Source: Hyphomonas sp. (GTDB lineage Bacteria; Pseudomonadota; Alphaproteobacteria; Caulobacterales; Hyphomonadaceae). Taken from it: a stretch of 64,000 bases of DNA. Under the pieces are notes generated by a model. That model worked only from the letters and a program-made list of their open reading frames with translations. It had not been told where the DNA came from and ran no database searches. The stretch is from the NCBI GenBank assembly GCA_017792365.1, contig CP051229.1, positions 1-64,000 of the forward strand, in the 5' to 3' direction. Shown here in pieces: positions 1 through 9,864 of this stretch; the first letter of the stretch is position 1, and each line of letters opens with the position of its first letter. A program made the position numbers and the translations under genes.

Positions 1-141
1 GCTGAAAGCATCTAAGCGGGAAGCCCACCTCAAAACTAGGATTCCCTTAGAGCCGTGATAGACGATCACGTCGATAGGCCGGGTGTGGAAGCGCTGCGAG
101 GCGTGTAGCTTACCGGTACTAATTGCTCGATCGGCTTGATC
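1..141 (+). rRNA. rrl: 23S ribosomal RNA, 3' end (partial)
   Basis: The window opens inside the 3'-terminal domain of 23S rRNA. The conserved stretches around AAGCATCTAAGCGGGAAGCC and the closing GTACTAATTGCTCGATCGGC are recognisable, and a 5S gene follows about 115 bases later. The 3' boundary is estimated from the last conserved bases, so it could be off by about ten bases. The rest of the gene lies to the left of the window. Confidence 0.92.
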
Positions 142-257
142 ACAAGCCAGACCCATGCGTGGCGACGAGCATGTCGCCCGAAAATATTCATTGTTCGTCC
201 GGGTTCGTCTCCGGATGGCATGATCGTTAGTCAGTTAGTTGGTTGTTCGGCTTTGTC

Positions 258-375
258 GACCTGGTGGTTATTGCGGGGGTTCCCCACCCGATACCATTCC
301 GAACTCGGTCGTTAAGTCCCCCAGCGCCGATGGTACTATGTCTTAAGGCATGGGAGAGTAGGTCGCTGCCAGGTC
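258..375 (+). rRNA. rrf: 5S ribosomal RNA
   Basis: Typical 5S sequence: the terminal helix GACCTGG/CCAGGTC closes the molecule, with the conserved CCGAACTCGG and GGGAGAGTAGG blocks inside. A perfect 11-bp outer stem, 245-255 pairing with 378-388, flanks the mature RNA and is the likely RNase processing stem. It follows 23S in the same operon and precedes an initiator tRNA. Confidence 0.95.
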
Positions 376-577
376 TGCAAAGCCGAACATCAAGGATCAA
401 CCGCGCAATCTGGCGTGGTCGATGGCCTCCTTCTCAAGTCTTGCATCCTCGATGAGGGTGCTGGCGCGGCTCGCACGGGCGGACGTCCGGATCCTTGATC
501 CTCGGCGTCAGGCGCGGTGGGCCGCGAATTTGTTTGGGCCGGAGAAATCCGTGCCCAGGCGCACAACCGGACGGTGA
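376..577 (+). other. 5S-tRNA spacer with processing-type inverted repeat
   Basis: No gene is visible in this 200-base transcribed spacer. A 10-base perfect inverted repeat (ATCAAGGATC at 389-398 against GATCCTTGAT at 490-499) would fold the middle of the spacer into a long stem-loop, plausibly separating 5S and tRNA precursors. Confidence 0.5.
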
Positions 578-654
<77 letters not shown>

Positions 655-655
655 C

Positions 656-690
656 AACAGCCCCGCACTTGTTGCGGGGCTGTTCTCGTT
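656..690 (+). terminator. Intrinsic terminator of the rRNA operon
   Basis: Perfect 12-bp stem AACAGCCCCGCA (656-667) with TGCGGGGCTGTT (673-684), a 5-base loop, then a short T-containing tail (TCTCGTTT). It lies two bases after the tRNA and is the natural end of the rRNA transcript. Confidence 0.85.
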
Positions 691-809
691 TCAGGCGACG
701 GATTTCGGCCTCAAACCCATTTAATGATGTGAAGCGCTCGTCAGCTTTGCTTTCAGCAATGTTATGTATCACGCACGGGCGCGCTATTGCGTAACCGGAT
801 GTTATCGTT

Positions 810-823
810 TATCGATATATAAT
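810..823 (+). promoter_or_regulatory. Candidate -10 region of the ABC exporter operon
   Basis: A consensus TATAAT at 818-823 lies about 60 bases before the permease start and overlaps an AT-rich stretch beginning with the 8-bp palindrome TATCGATA (810-817). No convincing -35 is seen at normal spacing, so activation or an alternative sigma factor may be needed. Confidence 0.3.
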
Positions 824-885
824 CAGTTTGTGGGACCAGTCTGCCGGATTGTGTGGGCGGCTCCTATACCGTTCGACAGGGATAC

Positions 886-2019
886 ATGAGCCTCGCTCTT
901 TCCACCTTGATCTACGAATGGCGCCGCTACATGGCCGCGGTGATTTCGATCGCGGTTGCCGGCGTGCTGATGCTGGCGCTGTCGAGCATGTTCGTCGGCC
1001 TCATCGAGTCGTTCACGCTGATGATCGACAAGTCGCGCGGGCAGATCATCGTGCTTTCAGCTGATGCCGAATCGCTGGGTGGACCCGGCGGCGGCGGAGA
1101 TGCGCTGCCGGCGCGAGTGATGCCGCTGATCTACCAGCATCCCGAGGTCACCGATGTCGCGGATCTGCCCGGCGGATTCGGTCAGTTCTTCGGACCCGGC
1201 GCGACGCAGGGCGATCCAACCAACATCATGGTCATCGACACGGTCGAAGACGCGCTGACCTTGCCGGCCGACTTCACCGAAGAGATGCGCCAGACGCTGG
1301 CGGTCCCGTACAACGTTGCGATCGACAAGTCGGCGCAGAGCGCCCTCGGCGTCCAGCTCGGCGATCTTGCGATGCTGAATGGTCGCACGGTGAGGGTGGC
1401 GCTGTTGCTGGACGGCTATGCAAATAGCCAGTTCTCCAACCTGATCATGTCGCGTCAGACCTACCGCTTGCTGGGGCAGTACAACGACGACCGGCTTGGC
1501 CTGTTGATGGCGCGCATCCAGGATCCCTCGCAGGCGGACCGGGTTCGCGACGAACTCAACGAGATGGCGGATGGTCAGTACCGTGCGTGGACGAAGCCGG
1601 AATTGCGCGAAGCGACAATGCGCGATGCGCTGTCCGAGGGGATACTCGGACTGATCCTCATGTTCCTGAGGGTGATCGGCTTCTTCATCGGCGTGGTCAT
1701 TACCTGGCAGACGCTGCGCGGCGCGATCCTCGCGAACATCAAGGAATTCGCGAGCCTGAGGGCGCTAGGCGTGTCCATGGGCAACCTGCGGACTGTGATC
1801 ATCGAACTGTCCTTCTGGGTAGGCATCGCCGGACTCATCATGGCTGGCCTCGCGATGCTTGTGCTGAACTGGCTGGGAAGCTTGTCCAACATCCCGATGG
1901 GCTATCGCGTCAGCGAAGTTGTCCAGACGGGAGGGCTCCTTCTCCTGATCGCAGTCGGATCGGGCGTGCTCACGCTCGGCGCGCTCAAGAAGGGCGAACC
2001 AGCGGATCTGCTGCGATGA
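886..2019 (+). CDS. ABC transporter permease, FtsX/DevC-like
   Basis: Inner-membrane permease of about 377 residues in the FtsX/MacB fold. It has one N-terminal helix (about residues 17-37), a large periplasmic domain of roughly 200 residues, then three C-terminal helices and the family-typical ending (KKGEPADLL). ATG at 886 is preferred over upstream GTG codons because ACAGGGA lies just before it and the protein then begins with a short basic stretch before helix 1. Its stop overlaps the ATPase start (ATGA), so the two are translationally coupled. With the HlyD-like gene downstream it forms a DevBCA-type exporter; the substrate is not evident (glycolipid, peptide or drug are family options). 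Confidence 0.9.
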   Translation: MSLALSTLIYEWRRYMAAVISIAVAGVLMLALSSMFVGLIESFTLMIDKSRGQIIVLSADAESLGGPGGGGDALPARVMPLIYQHPEVTDVADLPGGFGQFFGPGATQGDPTNIMVIDTVEDALTLPADFTEEMRQTLAVPYNVAIDKSAQSALGVQLGDLAMLNGRTVRVALLLDGYANSQFSNLIMSRQTYRLLGQYNDDRLGLLMARIQDPSQADRVRDELNEMADGQYRAWTKPELREATMRDALSEGILGLILMFLRVIGFFIGVVITWQTLRGAILANIKEFASLRALGVSMGNLRTVIIELSFWVGIAGLIMAGLAMLVLNWLGSLSNIPMGYRVSEVVQTGGLLLLIAVGSGVLTLGALKKGEPADLLR

Positions 2020-2801
2020 CGGCGCACGAACAGGTCATATCGCGTCCGGTGGCGCCGCGCGCAGAGCAGGAGAGCGCCAGACCGCGGACGGAAACCCGGG
2101 AGCTTGCGATCGACGCGCGGGGTCTGACCAAGGCGTTCGGCAAGGGGCCGGCGCGCGTCGAGATCCTCAAGGGGATCGATTTTCAGGTCGAGACCGGGGA
2201 GATCGCCCTGGTCATGGGCCCATCCGGATCGGGAAAGTCCACGCTGCTGGCTGCGGTGTCGGGACTGATGAAGCCCGACAGCGGCTCGGTGATTTCGCTG
2301 GGCACGGATCTGTGGACGATGTCGCGCGGCGAGATCGACAAGTTCAGGTTGCGCAATTGCGGCTTCGTTTTCCAGGGCTTCAATCTCTTTCCGGCGTTGA
2401 CCGCCAGCCAGCAGATCGAAGTGCTGCTGAAGTTCGCCGGCGTTAAGCGCGCGGAGCGGAGAGAGACCGCGGTCACGATTCTAAAGGCTGTGGGCCTGGG
2501 GCATCGCATCGACTACCGCCCGGAGAAACTGTCAGGCGGCGAGAAGCAGCGCGTCGCGATTGCGCGGGCGCTTGCGAAGAAACCAAGGCTGGTCTTCGCG
2601 GACGAGCCGACCTCCGCGCTCGACGGCGAGAACGGGCAGCTGGCCATGGACCTGCTGCGCAAGGCGGCCAAGGAGCAGGGCGCGACCGTGCTGTGCGTGA
2701 CGCACGATGTGCGGCTGGCCCAGTACGCCGACCGCATCATCACGATCGAGGACGGCCTGATCACTTCGACCAACGCCGATCCGAACCACTTTGCACACTG
2801 A
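2016..2801 (+). CDS. ABC transporter ATP-binding protein, DevA/MacB-like
   Basis: Cytoplasmic ATPase of 261 residues that powers the FtsX-like permease. Visible motifs are Walker A GPSGSGKST (residues 68-76), Q-loop (FVFQGFN), signature LSGGEKQR, Walker B LVFADEPTSALD and the H-loop VTHD. The core belongs to the LolD/MacB/DevA family. An N-terminal extension of about 30 residues, rich in charged residues and proline, precedes the domain and is unusual for the family. ATG at 2016 overlaps the permease stop and is therefore the likely start, although in-frame codons exist upstream inside the permease gene. Confidence 0.95.
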   Translation: MTAHEQVISRPVAPRAEQESARPRTETRELAIDARGLTKAFGKGPARVEILKGIDFQVETGEIALVMGPSGSGKSTLLAAVSGLMKPDSGSVISLGTDLWTMSRGEIDKFRLRNCGFVFQGFNLFPALTASQQIEVLLKFAGVKRAERRETAVTILKAVGLGHRIDYRPEKLSGGEKQRVAIARALAKKPRLVFADEPTSALDGENGQLAMDLLRKAAKEQGATVLCVTHDVRLAQYADRIITIEDGLITSTNADPNHFAH

Positions 2802-2819
2802 AGTATTGGAACAGAGCTC

Positions 2820-3746
2820 ATGACAGCCCCAACCGGAAAGCTAGCTTCAGCGCTCGGCGGCATTGCGATGCTGGTGCTGGCCGCTTGTGGGCAGAACGGG
2901 GCGGACGCCGGCTCGGCGGGCTCCGATGAAGCCTCTGCGACGCTGGCGGGACCGGAGTATTCCGCGATCGCATCAGGCAAGGTCGATGTTGAGGGCGGGC
3001 TGGTCGATATCGCGGCGCGCGCGCCCGGCATTGTGACCGAGGTCTATGTCCAGGAAGGCGACGAGGTCGAGAAGGACCAGGTGCTTGCCAAGCAGGACGA
3101 TGAAGATGCGCTATTGAGCCGGGACCGGACGGCCGCCCAGCTGCGTCAGGCCGAGGCGCAGGTGCCGATTCTCGAGGTTCAGCTGGATGCGGCGCGCCGG
3201 GAAGAGAATCGCCTCAAGCGGCTGATCGACAGCAGCGCCGTGTCCGAGCAGACATACGAGCAGGCCGTCGACCGGACCCGCCAACTCGAGGCGCAACTGG
3301 AAGCACAGAAAGCCTCGGTGCAACTCGCGCGCACGCAGCTGGCGCAGGCCAATTACCAGCTCGAGCTCTATATCGTTCGTGCGCCGACGGATGGAAAGAT
3401 CGTGCGGCGCTATGCAAACCCCGGCTCTGGCGCGTCTACATTGCAGGTGACGCCGATGTTTCAGCTGCAGCCGGACGCCCAGCGTATCGTCCGCGCCGAA
3501 GTGGCGGAGCAGTCGATCGGCGAGGTCCGCAAGGGGCAGAAAGTCGAGATCGTGCCTGAAGCGGACCAGAGCCAGAGCTATCCCGGCGAGGTGATGCGGA
3601 TTGCGGATGTGATGGGCGCGCGCCGCCTGCGTTCGGATGATCCGAGCCAGAGAGCGGATGAGCGGGTCGTGGAGGTTGTCGTCGATGCGACAGCGGCGCC
3701 AGTCCTCGTCGGCCAGCGTGTGTTCGTGAAGTTTCTAGAAGACTAG
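2820..3746 (+). CDS. HlyD/DevB-family periplasmic adaptor lipoprotein
   Basis: Membrane fusion protein of 308 residues. It begins with a lipoprotein signal (LAAC, lipidated Cys at residue 23), followed by the biotinyl-lipoyl half-domain, a coiled-coil hairpin rich in Glu/Gln/Ala (about residues 100-180), the second lipoyl half (IVRAPTDGKIVRR) and a beta-barrel domain. It follows the ATPase by 18 bases and completes the tripartite exporter. A TolC-like outer-membrane partner is not in the window. Its stop overlaps the stop of the convergent thioredoxin-like gene by a few bases. Confidence 0.9.
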   Translation: MTAPTGKLASALGGIAMLVLAACGQNGADAGSAGSDEASATLAGPEYSAIASGKVDVEGGLVDIAARAPGIVTEVYVQEGDEVEKDQVLAKQDDEDALLSRDRTAAQLRQAEAQVPILEVQLDAARREENRLKRLIDSSAVSEQTYEQAVDRTRQLEAQLEAQKASVQLARTQLAQANYQLELYIVRAPTDGKIVRRYANPGSGASTLQVTPMFQLQPDAQRIVRAEVAEQSIGEVRKGQKVEIVPEADQSQSYPGEVMRIADVMGARRLRSDDPSQRADERVVEVVVDATAAPVLVGQRVFVKFLED

Positions 3747-4244
3747 GAAGCGGTCGCGTTCTCGTTGGCGAGTTCGGCGATCGTGGAATCCAGTTCGGCG
3801 CGGATCTCGTCTTTCGACATCGACGAGGTGATCATCGACACCGCTTCATCGGTGCGCCGATCGACGAGCAGCATGAAGCCGGTCGCGCCTTTGTTCTGTT
3901 CGTAAGTGTCAACAATATCGAGGGCCGCAGCGCGTTGTTGTAACTCCTCCGTCGGCCCCATCGAGAAATCGAACTTCACGAACTCCACAGCTCTCCATCG
4001 AACTCGGCGGCAACGTCGCGGGCTTCGGATCGAGCAGCGCGCATGCGGAACACCATGCCGAGTAGAACATGGCGCCAACGACGTTGGGCGAGCCTTCGGT
4101 GAAGGCGGAGGGAGGATCGGCCTGGGCGCCCGGAGCCGCCCGATACTGACCACGGTGCAGGAGGCCCTGACCGAACATCGCCGCCACCACAACGATTACA
4201 ACCAGCGAAAGCACGCTCGTGGCTTTCAGGGCGGGGAACTTCAT
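3743..4244 (-). pseudogene. Thioredoxin-like protein, frameshifted
   Basis: Read from ATG at 4244 (GGAG just upstream), the product starts with a membrane anchor (LSVVIVVVAAMFGQG region) and a thioredoxin-type WCSAC motif in FYSAWCSAC. The frame then fails. A second frame reads RDVAAEFDGEL near 4010-4035, and a third carries VEFVKFDFSMGP through to the TAG at 3743. Joined, these give a coherent protein of about 165 residues with a thioredoxin-like second half (GATGFMLLVDRRT). Two small indels within about 40 bases (near 4030 and 4000) explain it. Given many similar cases here, sequencing error is as likely as true decay. Function inferred: a membrane-anchored periplasmic thiol protein. Confidence 0.6.
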
Positions 4245-4418
4245 TGGGCTACCACTCCTCCAGAATCCTAAAGTAGATACTTCGTACTGGGCCGCCATCT
4301 GGTTGCAGTCCATGACCCAGATGGGCGTGGGAATTCACTCGTTGGGGATTGAGATCGCCAGTAGGCGGCGGCGCTGTCCGTGACCTGATTGTGACCAACA
4401 GCCGCGATATGCGGGATG

Positions 4419-4447
4419 TTGCTATTGAGAACGGTTCGCAATATAGC
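4419..4447 (+). promoter_or_regulatory. feoAB promoter with overlapping Fur-like operator
   Basis: A near-perfect palindrome spans 4423-4443: arms TATTGAGAAC and GTTCGCAATA around a central G, 9 of 10 positions symmetrical. It resembles Fur boxes of the TGAGAA..TTCTCA/TTCGCA type. A sigma70-like pair fits on top of it: TTGCTA (4419-4424), 17-base spacer, TATAGC (4442-4447). Transcription would then start at about 4454, the A of the feoA start codon. Iron-bound Fur sitting here would block RNA polymerase, as expected for ferrous iron uptake genes. Confidence 0.55.
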
Positions 4448-4453
4448 GAGTAC

Positions 4454-4705
4454 ATGAAACCAGTATCCGGCATCCCCCTCCATCAGCTTGCGCGTGGCGT
4501 CGTCGCGCGGGTTAAAGGGTTCAACGACGATGCGGATACGCTGGTTGCGAAGCTTCGCGAAATCGGTTTTGCCGAGGGCGATGAAGTTGAGCTGATGGGT
4601 CGCGGCTGGCTCGGCGGGGCGCCCCTGTCGATCCGCTTGAACCGGACCCTGATTGCGCTCAGGACAAGGGAAGCGGCGCTCGTGCAGGTGGAGCCGGTTT
4701 CGTGA
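4454..4705 (+). CDS. feoA: Ferrous iron transport protein A
   Basis: Small cytoplasmic SH3-like protein of 83 residues that assists FeoB. The sequence shows the FeoA pattern: an N-terminal LHQLARGVVARVKG, then LREIGFAEGDEVELMGR and a final strand with LRTREAALVQV. ATG at 4454 is chosen because it starts the domain and lies seven bases after a -10 element. No Shine-Dalgarno is visible, so the mRNA may be leaderless. The stop overlaps the feoB start (GTGA). No feoC is present. Confidence 0.85.
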   Translation: MKPVSGIPLHQLARGVVARVKGFNDDADTLVAKLREIGFAEGDEVELMGRGWLGGAPLSIRLNRTLIALRTREAALVQVEPVS

Positions 4706-6546
4706 CGGCTTCAGTACTGCGCCTCGCGCTGGTCGGGGCTCCCAATAGCGGCAAGACAACGCTCTTCAACGGCCTCACGGGCGGTCTTGCCCGCACCGCG
4801 AACTTTTCAGGGACGACGGTCGAGACGCGCATCGGCCGATTCGAGACCGAAAGCGGAGCCCTGGTCGATGTCGTCGACCTTCCGGGCATTTATGGCCTGG
4901 AGGCGCGATCGACGGACGAACGAGTGGCGCTGGATGCGCTGCAGGGGAATCGCGAGGGCGCGCCGGCTCCGGACGCCATGCTGCTGGTGGCAGATGCGGC
5001 GAACCTGCGCACGCATCTCCATACGGTCCTGCAGCTGAAGAGTCTCGGGCATCCCGTGATCCTCGTGCTGAACATGATGGATCTTGCAGAGCGCGATGGT
5101 CTTGAGCTCGACATCGCCAAGCTGGAAGAGCGACTCGGCGTGCCGGTCGTGCCGACGCGCGCGACCCGTCGATCGGGCCGGGCGGGTCTCGTCGCCAAGA
5201 TTGATGAAATGCTGTCGGCGGGGCGACTGAAAACGCCAAAGCGGGAAACGCTCCCTCAGTCGGCTCTGGCCGACCTTCAAAAGCAGGCGCGCAACATCGC
5301 CAATGAGGTGATCGTCCACGAGCCGGCGATGAACCGCATGACGCGGCAGCTGGACAGGATCCTGTTGCATCCGCTTGCGGGGCCGGCGGTGCTGATGGCT
5401 GTACTCTTTCTGGTATTTCAGTCGGTCTATGCGTGGGCGACGCCGTTGATGGACGGCATAGAGGCGCTGTTCGCGACGGTGCAGACCACCATCGAGCCAT
5501 TCCTTGGCGAAGGCTATGTGCGCAGTTTCATCATCGACGGCGTGATCAACGGCGTCGGGTCTGTTGTCGTCTTCCTTCCGCAGATCGTGATCCTGTTCGC
5601 CTTCATCCTGTTCCTGGAGGCCTCGGGCTACATGGCGCGGGCGGCCTTTCTGATGGACGAGCTGATGCTGCGCGTGGGGCTGAACGGCCGCGCATTCATT
5701 CCACTGCTGTCGTCGTTTGCGTGCGCGATACCCGGCATCATGGCGGCGCGCACGATCGAGGAAGAACGCGACCGCATCACGACCATCATGGTCGCGCCGC
5801 TGATGACCTGCTCGGCCCGGCTTCCCGTCTACACCCTGCTGATCGGCGTGTTCATCCCAGCAACAATGGTTGGCCCCTTCAATCTGCAGGGCCTCGTGCT
5901 GTTCGCGCTCTACATGATCGGCATCGTCAGCGCGGTCCTGGTCGCCTTCGTGCTTCGCCGCACCGCGACGAAGGGACCGACGCAGGCGCTGATCATGGAA
6001 TTGCCGACCTACAAGCTGCCGGTGGCGAGGGATTTTCTGTTCGGGTTGCTTGAGAAGGCATGGGCCTTCCTGAAGCGGGCGGGCACCATCATCTTCGCAA
6101 CGACGGTCCTGCTCTGGTTCCTGGCGACGTTCCCCAACACCGGGCAGGGACTGGAGGGCAGTTTTGCCGGAATGATCGGTCGGGTACTCGAGCCGATCTT
6201 CGCGCCCGTCGGCTTCAATCTGGAGATGGTCGTCGCGCTGATCCCGGGCATGGCGGCGAGAGAAGCTGCGATATCCTCACTCGGGTTGATCTACTCGCTC
6301 GGCGGAGATGTCGACGAAACGTCACAGGCCCTGCAGGTCACGCTGGCGACTGCGTGGACCCTGCCGATGTCGCTCGCTTTCATTGCCTGGTATGTCTACG
6401 CGCCCCAATGCTTCGCAACGCTGGCCACGGTCAGGCGCGAGACGAACTCCTGGAAGTGGACCGTCTTCATGTTCACCTACCTGATCGGCCTAGCCTATGC
6501 CGCTTCCATGGCGACATACTGGATCGCAGTCTGGGCAGGGCTGTAG
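4702..6546 (+). CDS. feoB: Ferrous iron transport protein B
   Basis: Inner-membrane Fe(II) transporter of 614 residues with an N-terminal GTPase domain. G1 is GAPNSGKTT (residues 12-20), G3 lies in DLPGIYGLEA and G4 is NMMD. A helical spacer is followed by the polytopic membrane domain with two Gate-type halves (GSVVVFLPQI, ACAIPGIMAAR and GMAAREAAISSLG). It is shorter than the E. coli protein (about 770 residues) but typical of compact alphaproteobacterial forms. GTG start overlaps the feoA stop. Cotranscribed with feoA and probably repressed by Fur in iron-replete cells. Confidence 0.97.
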   Translation: MTASVLRLALVGAPNSGKTTLFNGLTGGLARTANFSGTTVETRIGRFETESGALVDVVDLPGIYGLEARSTDERVALDALQGNREGAPAPDAMLLVADAANLRTHLHTVLQLKSLGHPVILVLNMMDLAERDGLELDIAKLEERLGVPVVPTRATRRSGRAGLVAKIDEMLSAGRLKTPKRETLPQSALADLQKQARNIANEVIVHEPAMNRMTRQLDRILLHPLAGPAVLMAVLFLVFQSVYAWATPLMDGIEALFATVQTTIEPFLGEGYVRSFIIDGVINGVGSVVVFLPQIVILFAFILFLEASGYMARAAFLMDELMLRVGLNGRAFIPLLSSFACAIPGIMAARTIEEERDRITTIMVAPLMTCSARLPVYTLLIGVFIPATMVGPFNLQGLVLFALYMIGIVSAVLVAFVLRRTATKGPTQALIMELPTYKLPVARDFLFGLLEKAWAFLKRAGTIIFATTVLLWFLATFPNTGQGLEGSFAGMIGRVLEPIFAPVGFNLEMVVALIPGMAAREAAISSLGLIYSLGGDVDETSQALQVTLATAWTLPMSLAFIAWYVYAPQCFATLATVRRETNSWKWTVFMFTYLIGLAYAASMATYWIAVWAGL

Positions 6547-6549
6547 CGG

Positions 6550-8133
6550 CTATTCGGCTGCCTGGCGTGCATCGTCGTCCTGCGGCGTCCATTTCAGGCG
6601 AGGCGCGCGCGCGGCCTGGGTCTCGTCCAGCCTTTGGATCGGAGCGAGGTGCGGCGCGGTTGCTAGGCTAGCGTCGCCCGCCTTGGCGCGTCGCGCGACA
6701 GACCCGAGCGCATCCGCAAACCGGTCCAGCTCAGCCTTAGACTCCGTTTCGGTCGGCTCGATCAGCATCGCGCCATGGACGACAAGCGGGAAGTATACCG
6801 TCATCGGGTGGTAGCCCTCGTCGATCAGGCCCTTCGCGATGTCGAGCGTCCCGAGGTCCGAACCCTTCAGGAAGGCGTCCGAGAACAGCGCCTCATGCAT
6901 GCAATAGCCGTCGAACGCCGGCGACATGTCGTCCTTGAGGCGGGCGAGGAGGTAGTTGGCGTTGAGGACGGCGTCCTCGGCGACCTGCTTCAGTCCATCG
7001 GCGCCGTGGCTCATCATGTAGGAAAGCGCCCGCACGAACATACCCATCTGACCATGGAACGCGCACATGCGCCCGAGGCTCTCCGCCGCCTGACCCTCGC
7101 CTGAGTGCTCGACGAGGCGATAGCCGTCATCGCCCTTCACGATGAACGGCACCGGAGCAAACGGGGCCAGCGCTTCCGAAAGCACCGTTGGGCCTGCGCC
7201 CGGCCCGCCGCCGCCGTGCGGGGTCGAGAACGTCTTGTGCAGGTTGATGTGCATCGCATCGATGCCGAGATCGCCCGGGCGGACGCGGCCGACGATGGCG
7301 TTGAAGTTCGCGCCGTCGCAATAGAAATACCCGCCCGCCTCGTGGATCAGTTCGGCGATCTCGACGATGTCGCGTTCGAACAGGCCGCAGGTGTTGGGAT
7401 TGGTGAGCATGATGCCGGCGACATCATCGCCAGAGCCGATCTTTGTCTTGAGGTCCTCGAGGTCGACGCGCCCATCGGGGCTGGCCTTGATTTCGTGAAC
7501 GGTGAAACCGCACTGGGCCGCCGTGGCCGGGTTGGTGCCGTGGGCCGACGAGGGCACCAGAACACGCTTGCGCTTGTCTGCTTCGCCGCGCGCCTCCAGA
7601 GCCGCGCGGATCGCAAGCATGCCACAAAGCTCGCCATGGGCGCCGGCCTTCGGGCTCATTGCGACGGCGGGCATGTTGGTCAGCTTGCAAAGCCAGTCAG
7701 CCAGCTCATCAATCAGTTGAAGCGCACCCTGGATAGTGGCCTGTGGCTGCAAGGGATGGATGTTGGCAAAACCGGGCAGGCGGACAACCTTCTCGTTCAG
7801 CCGCGGATTGTGCTTCATCGTGCACGAGCCAAGCGGGAAGAGGCCAAGATCGATCGCATAATTTCTCTGCGACAGGCGGACATAGTGCCGGACTGCCTCC
7901 GGCTCAGACAGTCCGGGCAGGCCGATCCGACCCTGACGCTTCACGTCGCCAATCCGGGAGCGATTGCCGACCGGCTCGGTCAGATCCACGCCTGTCTTAT
8001 CGACCGACCCGATCTCGAAGATCAGGTCTTCACGCTGCAGCAGGCCACGAGAGCCCGACACGGTTTCGAGGCTATGCGTCGTCGCCGGGTCGTCTGTCGG
8101 GCGCGTTTGCCGGCCTTGAGAGTTCATGCTCAT
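6550..8133 (-). CDS. gcvPB: Glycine dehydrogenase (decarboxylating) subunit 2
   Basis: PLP-dependent subunit of the P-protein, which decarboxylates glycine and passes the aminomethyl group to the lipoyl arm of GcvH. About 527 residues. The PLP lysine is K300 in [16 protein letters not shown]. Other landmarks are [22 protein letters not shown] and SSAHGTNPA. The start at 8133 (MSMNSQG) overlaps the gcvPA stop (ATGA), which favours it over further upstream codons. Fourth gene of the operon, two-subunit P-protein type rather than the fused long form. Confidence 0.96.
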   Translation of the reverse strand: MSMNSQGRQTRPTDDPATTHSLETVSGSRGLLQREDLIFEIGSVDKTGVDLTEPVGNRSRIGDVKRQGRIGLPGLSEPEAVRHYVRLSQRNYAIDLGLFPLGSCTMKHNPRLNEKVVRLPGFANIHPLQPQATIQGALQLIDELADWLCKLTNMPAVAMSPKAGAHGELCGMLAIRAALEARGEADKRKRVLVPSSAHGTNPATAAQCGFTVHEIKASPDGRVDLEDLKTKIGSGDDVAGIMLTNPNTCGLFERDIVEIAELIHEAGGYFYCDGANFNAIVGRVRPGDLGIDAMHINLHKTFSTPHGGGGPGAGPTVLSEALAPFAPVPFIVKGDDGYRLVEHSGEGQAAESLGRMCAFHGQMGMFVRALSYMMSHGADGLKQVAEDAVLNANYLLARLKDDMSPAFDGYCMHEALFSDAFLKGSDLGTLDIAKGLIDEGYHPMTVYFPLVVHGAMLIEPTETESKAELDRFADALGSVARRAKAGDASLATAPHLAPIQRLDETQAARAPRLKWTPQDDDARQAAE

Positions 8134-9479
8134 TTCAGTGCTTCCCACAAGCCGGCTGCATAGGCCTCGATGTCTGATTTCGTGACGCATTCGGTCGCGC
8201 AGGTGATGATGACGTCATCCGCATGCGACTCCTTGCGATAGAGGCGCGCGGCGCGCACGCCGCCGACCACGCCATGCTTCTCAAGCGACGCGAGGACGTC
8301 GGCCGCCGGCTTGGGCGTCCGGTAGGCGAATTCGTTGAAGTATCGCGGCGTCAGGATCTTGACGCCCTTTACCTTGCCGAGCGCATCGGCGAGATCGCAT
8401 GTCGCGTCATGGCAGAGGCGTGACAGGCGGACGAACCCTTTCTCGCCAAGCAGCGTCATGTGCGCCGTGAAGGCGAGGGCGCACAGGCCGGAATTGGTAC
8501 AGATGTTGGAGGTCGCCTTCTCGCGCCGGATGTGCTGTTCGCGGGTCGAGAGCGTAAGGACGAATCCGCGCTTGCCTTCTGCATCGACCGTCTCACCGGC
8601 GAGCCTTCCCGGCATCTGCCGGACATATTGCGACTTGCAGGCGAAGAGGCCGACATACGGGCCGCCGAAGCCCATCGGGACGCCGATGGATTGCCCTTCG
8701 CCGACGGCGATGTCGGCGCCCATCTCGCCAGGCGGCTTCACCATTCCGAGTGACACCACCTCCGTGAAAGCGCTGACCAGCAGCGCGCCCTTGGCATGCG
8801 CTTCATCGGCAATTTCGCTGAGGTCCGTCACCGTACCGAACACGTTCGGGCTCTGCGCGATGATGCAGGCGACGTCTTCGGACAGCTTGTCGAGCGTCTT
8901 TTCTTCGCCATCGACCGCCGCGGGCATCTGGATGACCTTGATGCCAGCCGCTTCGCAGACCGTTCGCGTCGTGTCGGCATAGTGCGGGTGCAGACCGCCT
9001 GACAGGATCACGGTCTTCCGTCTCGTGATGCGGCAGGCCATCAAGGCCGCCTCGCCGCAGGCCGTCGAGCCGTCGTACATGGACGCATTGGCGACATCCA
9101 TGGCGGTCAGGGCGGCGACCTGTGTCTGGAATTCGAAGAGCGTTTGCAGTGTGCCCTGCGCAATTTCGGGCTGGTAAGGCGTATAGCTCGTCAGGAATTC
9201 CGAGCGCTGGATGATGTGGTCCACTGTTGCGGGGATGTGGTGCTTGTAGGCGCCGCAGCCGACGAAGAACGGTCCCTCGCTTGCGGCGCGGTTCTTCGCG
9301 GCGAGTTTGCCGAGCTTGCGCTCGACCTGCAGCTCGCCCTGGTGCTTCGGCAAGCCTTCGATCGGCTGCTTGAGGCGCGCGGACGCAGGCACGTCTGCGT
9401 AGAAATCATCGATCGACGATGCGCCGATCGTGTTCAGCATTTCCCGACGATCTTCGGGCGTTAGCGGCAGGTATCTCAT
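8130..9479 (-). CDS. gcvPA: Glycine dehydrogenase (decarboxylating) subunit 1
   Basis: Partner subunit of the P-protein, 449 residues, usual length. It has the PLP-fold without the catalytic lysine. Recognisable family segments are [15 protein letters not shown] at the N-terminus, [27 protein letters not shown] and [11 protein letters not shown]. It lies three bases after gcvH and overlaps gcvPB by four bases, consistent with 1:1 synthesis of the two subunits. Confidence 0.96.
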   Translation of the reverse strand: MRYLPLTPEDRREMLNTIGASSIDDFYADVPASARLKQPIEGLPKHQGELQVERKLGKLAAKNRAASEGPFFVGCGAYKHHIPATVDHIIQRSEFLTSYTPYQPEIAQGTLQTLFEFQTQVAALTAMDVANASMYDGSTACGEAALMACRITRRKTVILSGGLHPHYADTTRTVCEAAGIKVIQMPAAVDGEEKTLDKLSEDVACIIAQSPNVFGTVTDLSEIADEAHAKGALLVSAFTEVVSLGMVKPPGEMGADIAVGEGQSIGVPMGFGGPYVGLFACKSQYVRQMPGRLAGETVDAEGKRGFVLTLSTREQHIRREKATSNICTNSGLCALAFTAHMTLLGEKGFVRLSRLCHDATCDLADALGKVKGVKILTPRYFNEFAYRTPKPAADVLASLEKHGVVGGVRAARLYRKESHADDVIITCATECVTKSDIEAYAAGLWEALK

Positions 9480-9482
9480 GGT

Positions 9483-9854
9483 TCAGAGGCCTTCGCAGAA
9501 TGCGTCATAGGCGGACTTGTTCATAAGGCCCGCCAGCTGGTCCGGAGCGGAGAGCCGGATCTTGCAGAACCAGCCATCGGCTTCGGGAGATGCGTTCACC
9601 GTCTCGGGCGCTGATGTCAGGGCCGGGTTGGATTCAATCACCTCGCCGGACACGGGGGCGTAGACGTCGGAGGCCGCCTTCACGCTTTCGACCACCGCCA
9701 TCTCGCCGTTCTGATCGACGGTTCGGCCAGCCTCAGGGAGATCCACGAAGACGACGTCGCCAAGCTGTTCGGTGGCATAGGCGGTTACGCCGACGGTGCC
9801 GACATCGCCGTCGACGGAAATCCACTCGTGTTCTTTCGTGAAGTAGACGGTCAT
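9483..9854 (-). CDS. gcvH: Glycine cleavage system H protein
   Basis: Lipoyl carrier of 123 residues that shuttles the aminomethyl group between P, T and L proteins. The lipoylated lysine is K59 in [10 protein letters not shown]. The N-terminal FTKEHEW and the C-terminal GWFCKI block are family hallmarks. ATG at 9854 ([11 protein letters not shown]) matches the usual start; the longer upstream reading lacks family similarity. Ten bases downstream of gcvT. Confidence 0.97.
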   Translation of the reverse strand: MTVYFTKEHEWISVDGDVGTVGVTAYATEQLGDVVFVDLPEAGRTVDQNGEMAVVESVKAASDVYAPVSGEVIESNPALTSAPETVNASPEADGWFCKIRLSAPDQLAGLMNKSAYDAFCEGL

Positions 9855-9864
9855 GTTGGAGCCT

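Noticed and set aside
7105-8163. 352-codon plus-strand frame antisense to gcvPB
   Set aside because: Shadow of a conserved enzyme gene.
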